Part shown: piece by piece, positions 34,519-41,976 of the stretch
How the letters are laid out: every line of letters starts with the position of its first letter
Numbering within the stretch: the first letter of the stretch is position 1
From: Cryobacterium aureum
Lineage (GTDB): Bacteria > Actinomycetota > Actinomycetes > Actinomycetales > Microbacteriaceae
DNA: 64,000 bases
Direction: 5' to 3'
Assembly: GCF_002954245.1 (NCBI RefSeq)
Contig: NZ_PPTG01000009.1
Span: forward strand, 406,405 to 470,404
Program-made: the position numbers and the translations under genes
The notes under the pieces: model-generated
Database searches by the model: none
Seen by the model: only the letters and a program-made list of their open reading frames with translations
What the model was told of the DNA's origin: nothing

Positions 34519-35424
34519 TCAGCGCGTGACGGATCCCGTCAGGGCTGCGATGGAGCGCAGAAAGAGCGGCCGCGCGGCGAACCAGGCAGCGACCATGACG
34601 ATCACCGAGACGGCAAATATCCAGAAACCGACCCAGCTCTCGCTGTCGCTTCCCCCGTACATGTGGTTCAGATTGCGCAACAGGCCGGTACTGAACACCA
34701 GCGCCACGTGCACGACGATGAAGAAGACGAAGTAGAGCATCACGGGAAAGTGGATGGCCCTGGCCAGTTCCAACGGATAGGCCCGGTTGAGCGCGACCGC
34801 ATTTTTGGGCCAGGCACCGGACAGCCGCAGCCCGGTAATGACGGCCAGCGGCGCCGCAATGAACACCGTGACGAAGTAGGCCAGAAGCTGCAGGCTGTTG
34901 TAGTTGATCCACCCGTTTTCGGTGGGCCAGTTCAGCGAGGTATACTGCAGGCCGGCGGACAGCGCATTGGGAAATACGTCCCAACTTATAGGCACGAGGC
35001 GCAGCCACTGGCCGGTCGCGAAGATCAGCACGTAGAAGACGAGCCCGTTGAGCACCCAGAGCGCGTCGAGGCTGAGGTGAAACCAGAGGGTCAGGCTGAT
35101 CTTGGCCGGAGGATTCTTGGTTCGCATCAGGCCCGTGTTGTTACGCGTCCAGTTCGCCGTTGGCCGGGTGGTCGTGCGCACCTGCCACCCGCTGCGAATG
35201 ATCAGCAGCAGGAAGAACGAGCTCAGAAAGTGCTGCCAGGCGAGCCAGGCCGGAAACCCGACGGGAGCCCCGGCCGGCACTGCTGCCTCACCGGGATACT
35301 CGGCCAGAAACGACTGGACCCCCGGCAAGGTCCGCAGCCCCTGCGTAACCAGAACGACGGCGGCTAGCCCGACCAGCACCGCCGGAACGATCCAGACCAG
35401 CTTGAACCACTTGCTCGTGCGCAT
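34519..35424 (-). CDS. Cytochrome b/b6-type membrane protein downstream of etfBA
   Basis: A 301-residue integral membrane protein with about six helices. Histidines inside helices (WLAWQHFLSS, LWFHLSLDALW, ELARAIHFPVMLY, IVVHVALVF) are placed to bind two b hemes, as in the di-heme cytochromes b of formate dehydrogenase, hydrogenase and nitrate reductase. It starts ten bases after etfA and is probably part of the etfB-etfA operon. I infer that it carries electrons from ETF towards the quinone pool; no iron-sulfur ETF dehydrogenase is encoded here, so partners may be missing. Confidence 0.72.
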   Translation of the reverse strand: MRTSKWFKLVWIVPAVLVGLAAVVLVTQGLRTLPGVQSFLAEYPGEAAVPAGAPVGFPAWLAWQHFLSSFFLLLIIRSGWQVRTTTRPTANWTRNNTGLMRTKNPPAKISLTLWFHLSLDALWVLNGLVFYVLIFATGQWLRLVPISWDVFPNALSAGLQYTSLNWPTENGWINYNSLQLLAYFVTVFIAAPLAVITGLRLSGAWPKNAVALNRAYPLELARAIHFPVMLYFVFFIVVHVALVFSTGLLRNLNHMYGGSDSESWVGFWIFAVSVIVMVAAWFAARPLFLRSIAALTGSVTR

Positions 35425-35433
35425 GGGCGTGGC

Positions 35434-36408
35434 CTACTTCTTGCCGCGGGACTCGATCGCCGCGATGAGCTGCGGCACCACGGTGAAGACATCCCCGACG
35501 ATGCCGAAGTCGGCGATGTCGAAAATGGGGGCGTCCGCGTCTTTGTTGATGGCCACGATCGTCTTGGCGGTTTGCATTCCCGCGCGGTGCTGAATGGCGC
35601 CCGAGATGCCGAGTGCCACGTAGAGCTGCGGCGAGACGGTGACACCGGTCTGACCGACCTGGCACGCCTGCGCGACGAAACCGGCATCGACCGCCGCACG
35701 GGAGGCCCCTACGGCGGCGCCGAGCGCATCCGCCAGCTGATCTACGAGTGAAAACTTCTCCTGCGAGCCGAGCCCTCGGCCTCCGGACACGACCCGGGTC
35801 GCACCGCGCAGCCCCGGCCGGGTCGACGCGACGACGACGTCAATGACCTCATCGATCACGGCCGAGTTGCTGGCGTCGCTCGTCAGCGACACGGTCGTGA
35901 CGACGGGCACCGCGGCATCCGCTGCCCCTTCGATCACACCTTCGCGAACGGTCACGATCATCGGCCCGCCCTGCACGGTGGATTCGACCGTGTACGCGCC
36001 GCCGAACACCGAGTGAGTGGCGACGATGGTCAGGCCCTCGGAGCGCAAGTTGACCGCATCGATCACGAGTCCGGCACCAATTCGCACCCCCAGGCGGGCG
36101 GCAACGTCACGGCCTTCGACCGAATTCACCGTCAGAATTGCTCCGGGTGCCAGGGTCGACACGGCCGCGGCCAGGGCGTCGACCTGCGGCGCGACCAGCA
36201 GCGTGCCCCCCTGGTCGATCTCGGCCAGGAACACCTGAGCGGCTCCGAGATTACCGAGTCGTTCGACGAGTGCGCTTCCCGCCCCCGGCGTGGTGACCAC
36301 GACGGCGACCGGAGAGCCAATCCGGGCGGCGGCAGCGAGCAGCGATGAGGTCGAGTCCCTCAGGTCGCCGTTACTGGAAACTTCGATGAGCGCAAGAATG
36401 TTCGACAT
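35434..36408 (-). CDS. etfA: Electron transfer flavoprotein alpha subunit
   Basis: A 324-residue EtfA. The C-terminal FAD domain is clear: [53 protein letters not shown] and [19 protein letters not shown]. The N-terminal domain is a nucleotide-binding-like fold. It accepts electrons from acyl-CoA dehydrogenases together with EtfB, encoded 15 bases upstream. Its place near the isobutyryl-CoA operon suggests a pathway-dedicated copy in addition to a housekeeping ETF elsewhere. Confidence 0.93.
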   Translation of the reverse strand: MSNILALIEVSSNGDLRDSTSSLLAAAARIGSPVAVVVTTPGAGSALVERLGNLGAAQVFLAEIDQGGTLLVAPQVDALAAAVSTLAPGAILTVNSVEGRDVAARLGVRIGAGLVIDAVNLRSEGLTIVATHSVFGGAYTVESTVQGGPMIVTVREGVIEGAADAAVPVVTTVSLTSDASNSAVIDEVIDVVVASTRPGLRGATRVVSGGRGLGSQEKFSLVDQLADALGAAVGASRAAVDAGFVAQACQVGQTGVTVSPQLYVALGISGAIQHRAGMQTAKTIVAINKDADAPIFDIADFGIVGDVFTVVPQLIAAIESRGKK

Positions 36409-36423
36409 GGACGAGTCCTTTTC

Positions 36424-37206
36424 CTAAATCAGGTGGCCAGCGACGAGAAAATCCGCGAGCTCGACGCCGGCGTTTCCCTCATCAACGATTTTTGTGCCCG
36501 CGGTGCGGGCCGGACGCTTGGTCGCCTGCAGCACCACAGAACGCCCCACACCGGCGAAGGTGACGGCCGGGTCGATGCCGAGGTCGCCGAGCGATGCCAC
36601 CCGAAAAGGCTTCTTCTTGGCCGACATGATGCCTCGGAAGTTGGGAAAACGGGCCTCCGGCAGGTTCTCGGTGATCGAGATGACTGCCGGCAGGGACGCG
36701 TGCACGCGCAGAGTTCCCTGCCCGGTCGCGCGCTCCCCGGCCACCTGGTCAGCGGAGATGTCGACGGACTCCAGAAATGTCATGTGCGCAAGGCCCAGGT
36801 GTTCAGCCACCATGGCGGGCACAACGCCGCCACCGCCATCCGTCGACTCGTTGCCCGCGATGACCAGGTCGAATCCGGTGCTCGTGAGCGCGGCCGCGAT
36901 CGCGGCAGCGGTCCAGCCGGCATCAGCACCCTCAAGCGCGGCATCCAGAACGTGAACGGCCGAGTCGGCACCCATGGCCAACCCCTTACGCAGGCCCACC
37001 GTGACCGCTTTCGACCCCATCGACAGCACGACCACTTCGGTGCCCTTGTGGGCGTCTTTGTAGCTCAGCGCCACTTCGAGCGCGCGCTCGTCGATCTCAT
37101 CGATGACGGCGTCGCTGCCCGCACGATCGATCCAGCCGGTCGTTGGGTCCAGGGTTCGCTCGCCATATGTATCCGGCACCTGCTTCACGAGAACAATGAT
37201 CTTCAC
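36424..37206 (-). CDS. etfB: Electron transfer flavoprotein beta subunit
   Basis: A 260-residue EtfB beginning with KIIVLVKQVPD and containing DEIDERALEVAL, VVLSMGSKAV and DLVIAGNESTDGG, all family landmarks, and the late SVVLQATKRPARTAGTKI segment. It binds AMP and pairs with EtfA. The start is GTG with AAGGAG upstream. It is divergent from the thiolase gene; TACTAGG-type operators sit between them (37264-37281 and a weaker copy near 37284). Confidence 0.93.
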   Translation of the reverse strand: MKIIVLVKQVPDTYGERTLDPTTGWIDRAGSDAVIDEIDERALEVALSYKDAHKGTEVVVLSMGSKAVTVGLRKGLAMGADSAVHVLDAALEGADAGWTAAAIAAALTSTGFDLVIAGNESTDGGGGVVPAMVAEHLGLAHMTFLESVDISADQVAGERATGQGTLRVHASLPAVISITENLPEARFPNFRGIMSAKKKPFRVASLGDLGIDPAVTFAGVGRSVVLQATKRPARTAGTKIVDEGNAGVELADFLVAGHLI

Positions 37207-37263
37207 TTTTTCACTCCTTATATATAGGCGAGCCAGGCAGCAAGTACAGCTTCCTCAGTAATA

Positions 37264-37303
37264 TACTAGGAAGGTCTAGCATTTACTAGGACTTAGTTAT
37301 ATA
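37264..37303. promoter_or_regulatory. TACTAGG operator region between etfB and thiolase
   Basis: TACTAG-gaaggt-CTAGCA at 37264-37281 matches the mmsA operators; a second TACTAGG at 37284-37290 lacks a clean partner half. On the minus strand the first copy overlaps a TATATT -10 box for etfB; on the plus strand TATATT near 37298-37303 may serve the thiolase. Confidence 0.6.
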
Positions 37304-37350
37304 TTTTTTAGAGAATCCACCTACGACACCTCTCACCTTTGGAGCAAGAA

Positions 37351-38541
37351 ATGAAGAATTCCGTCATCGTCGCCGGCGCCCGCACACCGATTGGAAAACT
37401 GCTCGGCTCGCTCGGCTCGCTCACCGCCGCGGAGCTCGGCGGCGTTGCCGTGCGGTCAGCGCTGGAACGGGCGGGGATCGCCGCTACCGAGGTTGACGCG
37501 GTCATCATGGGAAACGTGGTGCAGGCCGGCGTCGGCGCTAACCCGGCCAGGCTTGCGGCAATCAGCGGGGGCATCCCGCTGTCCGTCCCGGCCACAACCG
37601 TCAATAAACTCTGTCTTTCGGGCCTCACCGCTCTCGCACAGGCCGACCAGGCCATTCGCACCGGGTACAGCACCATCGTGGTCGCCGGCGGATTCGAGTC
37701 GATGACCAACGCTCCCTACCTGCTTCGCGGCGCGCGCAAGGGCTTCAAACACGGCCCCACCGCGCTTGAAGACGCTCTCGACCGGGACGCGCTGACCTGT
37801 GGCATCGAACAGCAGAGCATGGGGGCATCCACTGAACAGCACCAGGCCCCCCTGAACATCAGCCGCGCCGAACAGGACGAATTCTCCGCGTCATCCCATC
37901 AAAAGGCTGCCGCAGCGATCGCGGCCGGTCGTTTCGCCGGTGAGATCACACCCGTGACCGTGACGACGCGCGCGGGCGACACCATCGTCGACACCGATGA
38001 AGGAGTGCGCGGGGGTGCCACTGCCGAGAAACTCAGCGGCCTGCGCCCAGCGTTCGCCGTTGACGGAACGATCACGGCCGGATCATCGGCTCAGCTCTCC
38101 GACGGCGGCGCCGCCCTCGTCGTGATGGACAAGGACGAAGCAATCCGTCGCGGGCTCGACTGGCTGGCCGAGATCGTCAGCTACGGTACGGTCGCCGGCC
38201 CCGATGCGTCGCTGCTGCTGCAGCCCGCCGGTGCGATTCGGGACGCACTGCGTCGCTCGGGTTCGCTCGCGATCGGTGACCTGGATGTCGTGGAAATCAA
38301 CGAGGCATTTGCCGGCGTCGCGCTCGCATCGACTCGGCAGCTGGGGCTCGACATCGACCGGGTCAATCCCAACGGAGGATCGATCGCCCTTGGCCATCCC
38401 GTCGGGATGAGTGGTGCCCGCCTCGTGCTGACCCTGGCTCTCGAACTGAAGCGTCGCGGCGGCGGCATCGGCGCCGCCGCCCTCTGCGGGGGCGGCGGCC
38501 AGGGAGACGCACTCATCATTCGCGTTCCCCGCAACGACTGA
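37351..38541 (+). CDS. Acetyl-CoA C-acyltransferase (thiolase)
   Basis: A 396-residue thiolase for the last step of beta-oxidation. The acyl-accepting Cys88 lies in NKLCLSG; the other catalytic elements are NEAFAG, GHPVGMSGAR and CGGGGQGD near the C-terminus. VAGARTPIGK opens the protein. The ATG at 37351 follows GGAG with good spacing; a TTG start 12 bases earlier in the same frame is unlikely. It is divergent from etfB under the TACTAGG motif. It could cleave acetoacetyl-CoA or a branched 3-ketoacyl-CoA; which one cannot be told. Confidence 0.9.
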   Translation: MKNSVIVAGARTPIGKLLGSLGSLTAAELGGVAVRSALERAGIAATEVDAVIMGNVVQAGVGANPARLAAISGGIPLSVPATTVNKLCLSGLTALAQADQAIRTGYSTIVVAGGFESMTNAPYLLRGARKGFKHGPTALEDALDRDALTCGIEQQSMGASTEQHQAPLNISRAEQDEFSASSHQKAAAAIAAGRFAGEITPVTVTTRAGDTIVDTDEGVRGGATAEKLSGLRPAFAVDGTITAGSSAQLSDGGAALVVMDKDEAIRRGLDWLAEIVSYGTVAGPDASLLLQPAGAIRDALRRSGSLAIGDLDVVEINEAFAGVALASTRQLGLDIDRVNPNGGSIALGHPVGMSGARLVLTLALELKRRGGGIGAAALCGGGGQGDALIIRVPRND

Positions 38542-38547
38542 CGGAAA

Positions 38548-38590
38548 CCAAAAGAGTACACCGCCCTCGCGGACGGTGTACTCTTTTTGG
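38548..38590. terminator. Bidirectional rho-independent terminator
   Basis: A near-perfect inverted repeat spans 38548-38590, with a central CTCGCG loop region, an A-run on the left and a T-run (CTTTTTGG) on the right. It separates the thiolase from the convergent LLM monooxygenase gene and can end transcription in both directions. Confidence 0.9.
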
Positions 38591-38603
38591 CGGACGGGCG
38601 AGC

Positions 38604-39731
38604 CTAGGCGGTAGCGCCGACCTTCTCGGGAAGCTTGATGCGCGGTGCCACTTCCTTGGACAAAAGCTCCAGCGAGTGGAACCACGGAGCGGGGTCGTCG
38701 TAGTAGTCGTGGGATTCGACCTGCAGCGTTCCCCAGCCGCCACTCTTCTCGAAGAGGGTGCTGATCTTGTCCACAACGGTGTCGGGCGAGCCGACCACGA
38801 AGACGTTGTCAACGATCCACTCAAGGTTGACGTCGCCTCGCTCGGCGCCGGCGTCCTTGATGAAACCGTCCATCATGCCGAAGCGGAACCAGATCGGGAT
38901 CAGGTAGTGCTCGAAGCAGTATCCGATAGGGCCCTCCATGACCTCGCGCTTGGCTTCCTTGTCGGTGTCGCCCACGAAGACGGTCTGCGACACGTGGTAG
39001 CGGGCCCGGTCGGGCACGTGCCCATTGGCGAGCGCTGCGGTGGAGTAGGTCTCCCAGTGAGTCTTGAGCGCGTCCAGCCCAGAGAAGATGGAGATCGGGC
39101 GGAATCCCCGCTCCCCGGCGAATTTCATCGACGGAGACTTCGCGCTGAATCCGGTGACGGCGATCTCCGGGGCGACTCCGCCCCAGGGGCTGAAGTCCGC
39201 GAGCAGGTGCTGCTCATCGTTTGGATCGTCTGAAACCGTCTGCTCCGGGTAGCCGGCATTCCAGAACTTGCCCTCGAAGAAGAACGGATCCCGCTTCCAG
39301 ATTTTCTCCATGATCTCGAGCGACTCACGCACCATCGTGTTGGTGAATTCGGTGTCCGCACCATTCTTGATCCCGTGGATCAAGGAGGACTGAGGATAGG
39401 CCCCCGCGCCGATTCCCAGGAAGTAGCGGCCCTGCAGGATCTGTGACAGCCAGCCAATCTGAATGGCCAGCTTGGCCGGGTGCTGATGCGGGAGGATGTG
39501 CGCCATCGGCGCGAATCTGATGTGTTCCGTCTGCAGCGCCGCCGCAGCGATGATGAGTTCCGGGTTAGGGATGTTCTCCCACTGCTGCGAGGCGTGCTCG
39601 GAGATCATCATCGACGTCAGGCCCGCCTTGTCGGCGGCGATCGCACTCTGCACGCCCCACTCGAACGTCTCTCGAGCCGTGTGCTCCGGCCGCATGTACG
39701 GGTGAAAGATCAAACCAGTTTCCATTGCCAT
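38604..39731 (-). CDS. LLM-class flavin monooxygenase, diketocamphane-monooxygenase-like (type II BVMO)
   Basis: A 375-residue bacterial-luciferase-like enzyme. Segments that I associate with diketocamphane monooxygenases are present: GLIFHPYMRPEHTARETF at the N-terminus, ISEHASQQWENIPNPELIIAAA, RFAPMAHILPHQHPAKLA, LSQILQGRYFLGIGAG and VFVVGSPDTVVDKI. These enzymes use reduced FMN from a separate reductase and oxygen to insert oxygen next to a cyclic ketone. It is the second gene after an NTF2-like gene (39811), under the operator at 40362. A paralogue is at 41977. Exact substrate unknown. Confidence 0.78.
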   Translation of the reverse strand: MAMETGLIFHPYMRPEHTARETFEWGVQSAIAADKAGLTSMMISEHASQQWENIPNPELIIAAAALQTEHIRFAPMAHILPHQHPAKLAIQIGWLSQILQGRYFLGIGAGAYPQSSLIHGIKNGADTEFTNTMVRESLEIMEKIWKRDPFFFEGKFWNAGYPEQTVSDDPNDEQHLLADFSPWGGVAPEIAVTGFSAKSPSMKFAGERGFRPISIFSGLDALKTHWETYSTAALANGHVPDRARYHVSQTVFVGDTDKEAKREVMEGPIGYCFEHYLIPIWFRFGMMDGFIKDAGAERGDVNLEWIVDNVFVVGSPDTVVDKISTLFEKSGGWGTLQVESHDYYDDPAPWFHSLELLSKEVAPRIKLPEKVGATA

Positions 39732-39810
39732 TTTTCTGCCCTCTTCGTTGAAGTAGTTTGGTGCAAATCGGTGTTCGGTGAAAGTCGTGTGCGTGCGCGC
39801 AGCCGGCTTG

Positions 39811-40224
39811 CTACGCGAAGAAGATGTCGTAGGCGTGCTTGGTGTCCATGTATTCCTTGACCCGAAGAATCTTGCCTTCGGACATCTCGAACAGAAAGTG
39901 GTAGCTGTTCTGGTAGACGCGGCCGTTGTTCAGCTCGGCGAAAGACTCCGCTTCAACGGCAACCTTGTCTCCCTGGGCGATCGCGGAGGTCGGAGTCATC
40001 GCCAGCGCCCCGAGGGTATACACCGAGGTGACGCCGGTGAGGAGCTCACCAAAGGCCGCTTTCGTGTAGGTACCGGACATTCCCTCAATGCCACCTGATA
40101 CCCAGTACGTGGCGTCGGGATGCAGCAGTTCCAGAATGTCCGCCACGTTTCCCGTAGAGAAAACCGCGGCGAATTGATTGGCCAACTCCACGTTCTGCTC
40201 CGGCGTTGTCCTGGTTATGGTCAT
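39811..40224 (-). CDS. NTF2/SnoaL-like protein
   Basis: A 137-residue cone-shaped NTF2-fold protein: FAAVFSTGNVADILELLHPDATYWVSGG at residues 18-45 is the usual start, then strands with KVAVEAESFAEL and the end LFEMSEGKILRVKEYMDT. Relatives include ketosteroid isomerase, limonene-epoxide hydrolase and polyketide cyclases. It precedes an LLM monooxygenase gene, as does the NTF2 gene at 41152 in divergent fashion, so it may process the monooxygenase product. AAAGGAG precedes the ATG. Confidence 0.75.
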   Translation of the reverse strand: MTITRTTPEQNVELANQFAAVFSTGNVADILELLHPDATYWVSGGIEGMSGTYTKAAFGELLTGVTSVYTLGALAMTPTSAIAQGDKVAVEAESFAELNNGRVYQNSYHFLFEMSEGKILRVKEYMDTKHAYDIFFA

Positions 40225-40350
40225 GTCGCGCTCCTTTACGTGCCTCGGGGGAGAACGTCATCGTTCCGGGGACCCCCGCTCCTGCTCCTGAGGCACCGGC
40301 GGGGAGTATTACCGCCCCCGCGCCTCGATGTATAAACCCTTTCACAGGTA

Positions 40351-40377
40351 CGTTGACCCTGTCAACGGAAACGTTGA
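40351..40377. promoter_or_regulatory. TCAACG operator (NTF2-LLM operon)
   Basis: TCAACGgaaaCGTTGA at 40362-40377 is a perfect 6-4-6 palindrome; an extra CGTTGA half-site at 40351-40356 lies next to it. On the minus strand the perfect site runs into TTGACA, a -35 box, with AAGGGT 18 bases later as a weak -10. Confidence 0.75.
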
Positions 40378-40438
40378 AAATTCAAGTCTCGGCACTGATC
40401 CGGTGGCGCCGTTTACGCGTCGTTCAGCGCCATTTCGC

Positions 40439-41020
40439 TCAATTCCCACCGCAGGCCACCTTGTTGATCTTCGTGGCCGACATGGGCCACTCGGAGGCGG
40501 TCTTGTCCGGATCGCGGCAGCACCCCTCCATCAGCAGGTACCCGCGCACCAAGATCTCTCCGATGGTTCCGCGAGGGCTGTCGAGCCCGGTCTCGGGGTC
40601 GATGATGCGCACCTCGACGCCACTTACCGGTTTACCCCCGGTCGTCGCGCGCATCTCCGCGGAGCCGTCGAGAGGGGACATCGCGTAGTAACCCGAGAGC
40701 TCCGACATGCCGGAGCCATTGACGTGGGTCGCCTGCGGCAACATCGCCTGGACTTCACGAAGAAAACTCGCAGGCCCGATCAGGCTGATCGAGGTGACGG
40801 TCGCGAGATCGTCCGGGCTGAATCCCGGAGCGGTCCCCAAGCCGTTCATGATCGCCTGAAATCATGGCCAGAGCGAGGTCACACGGTGTTGACGAATCAG
40901 CTCGAGAGCGCGCGGGCCGTCGAAATGGGTATCCGACACGAAGGTGCCGCCGAGCCCGATCGACCCGAGCATGACCTGCATTGCGGCAATGTGAAAAAGC
41001 GGCCCCGGGCACCAATCACC
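40439..41020 (-). pseudogene. Acyl-CoA ligase remnant (internal deletion and nonsense codon)
   Basis: A degraded copy of the ligase encoded at 45697-47340. It begins inside the gene at WCPGPLFHIAAMQ, shows a TGA where the intact copy has Trp (SLWPWFQ, near 40862), continues through FLREVQAMLPQ and SGMSELSGYYAMSPLD to RDPDKTA, and then jumps over about 110 residues to SEWPMSATKINKVA. The 5' half is missing. It cannot make a functional ligase. The orientation and order relative to the adjoining decarboxylase-like remnant (41056-41141) match the intact cluster at 45.7-48.8 kb. Confidence 0.85.
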
Positions 41021-41055
41021 GTAGAACGACTTCACGTTCACTCACCGTCAGAGTA

Positions 41056-41141
41056 CGCCGTGGGGTGCGGGGCCCGACGGCGACAATGCGCACGGTGCGC
41101 TCGAGCGCCGTACGGCCCGCGCCGAACTTGATCGCGTTAGG
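41056..41141 (-). pseudogene. C-terminal remnant of a carboxymuconolactone-decarboxylase-like gene
   Basis: The minus strand reads NAIKFGAGRTALERTVRI, matching NAIKLGAGRSALEHTLRI at the end of the intact protein encoded at 48156-48809; DNA identity looks about 80% over 80 bases by eye. Only this tail is left. Together with the ligase remnant next to it, it shows that a copy of the 45.7-48.8 kb block was once here and was mostly deleted. Confidence 0.7.
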
Positions 41142-41151
41142 CAACGACGGC

Positions 41152-41676
41152 CTAATGCGTGGGTGGGTAATTGGACGCGGCGGGCGCACCCCCGGGCCAG
41201 CGCACGGGCGTCTCGCTCGTCAACGACGTCTGTACGTCCGCCCAATCACCGACATGGATAGTGCGCATATTGCGCTTAGCGAAGACCCAACGATCGTTCT
41301 CGCGCAGGTACTCATCTTCGTAGCGCACGGCGCCGAACACGCTCGTTCCTCCCACGGCGATCTCCAAGTGTGCACCCACCAGACCAGTCGCATGGTCTTC
41401 GTCCTGGAAGTCGATCAGCACGTAGTGCGGGGTGTGAATCGTCGTTCCGAAGGCCGTTCTCGCACCCTTGATCATGCTCGCGATTCCTGCCCCGCCAGCG
41501 GCACCCTCAAACCCGCCCGCGGCGAATGAGGATGTTTCGGCGAAGCTCGCGGCGATGGCGTCGTAATCGTCGAAATCGGACGCAAGAAAATACCTCACCG
41601 CGAGATCATGGATCTCGCCCCGATCTTCCAGCCGCCGAATGCGGGATTCCAAGCTTGTCGATTCCAGGGTGGTCAC
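41152..41676 (-). CDS. NTF2/SnoaL-like protein
   Basis: A 174-residue protein of the SnoaL-like NTF2 group: ESRIRRLEDRGEIHDLAVRYFLASDFDDYDAIAASF is the typical N-terminal helix pair, followed by TPHYVLIDFQDEDHATG, the SVFGAVRYEDEYLREN strand and WVFAKRNMRT. GTG at 41676 is preferred because AAGGAAT precedes it; the open frame continues to 41742 without a ribosome site. It is divergent from the LLM gene at 41977 and shares its regulatory region. Role inferred: isomerase, cyclase or hydrolase acting beside the monooxygenase. Confidence 0.75.
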   Translation of the reverse strand: MTTLESTSLESRIRRLEDRGEIHDLAVRYFLASDFDDYDAIAASFAETSSFAAGGFEGAAGGAGIASMIKGARTAFGTTIHTPHYVLIDFQDEDHATGLVGAHLEIAVGGTSVFGAVRYEDEYLRENDRWVFAKRNMRTIHVGDWADVQTSLTSETPVRWPGGAPAASNYPPTH

Positions 41677-41754
41677 GGCGAGATTCCTTTCGGTGAGTTC
41701 CTCGCAAGTTCGGCACTTCGGCTCGCTAAGGGCCGACAGCAACCGGGATCAATT

Positions 41755-41770
41755 TCAACATCCGCGTCGA
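41755..41770. promoter_or_regulatory. TCAACG-type operator (NTF2 side)
   Basis: TCAACAtccgCGTCGA, a degenerate copy with two mismatches from the consensus, 79 bases upstream of the NTF2 start at 41676. Confidence 0.5.
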
Positions 41771-41824
41771 CACCTGAACGCTACTAGGAACATTTGTGCG
41801 GGGTCAAGGAAAGAGCGGATCTTC

Positions 41825-41860
41825 TCAACATCTCCGTTGACTTTTCAACGCACTCGTTGA
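41825..41860. promoter_or_regulatory. Tandem TCAACG operators (LLM-SDR operon)
   Basis: TCAACAtctcCGTTGA (41825-41840) and TCAACGcactCGTTGA (41845-41860), spaced 20 bases. The second overlaps TTGACA (41857-41862), which with TAACCT (41881-41886) after an 18-base spacer forms the promoter of the LLM gene at 41977. Confidence 0.8.
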
Positions 41861-41976
41861 CAAACAATCGCAGACGGGCCTAACCTTCGAATGCATCGAC
41901 ACCTGTGTCCGACGATTTTTACCCACAACAGCAGTCAATTTCGGGCGGACAAGGCATATCTCAAAGGAGAGACCAG

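Noticed and set aside
37284-37299. Second full TACTAGG operator at etfB/thiolase
   Set aside because: The right half is at the wrong distance; only a single half-site is clear, so it is mentioned as weak within the promoter entry.
40328-41131. 267-codon plus-strand open frame over the ligase remnant
   Set aside because: It covers a degenerate region of known antisense origin and has no motif; the readable homology is on the minus strand.
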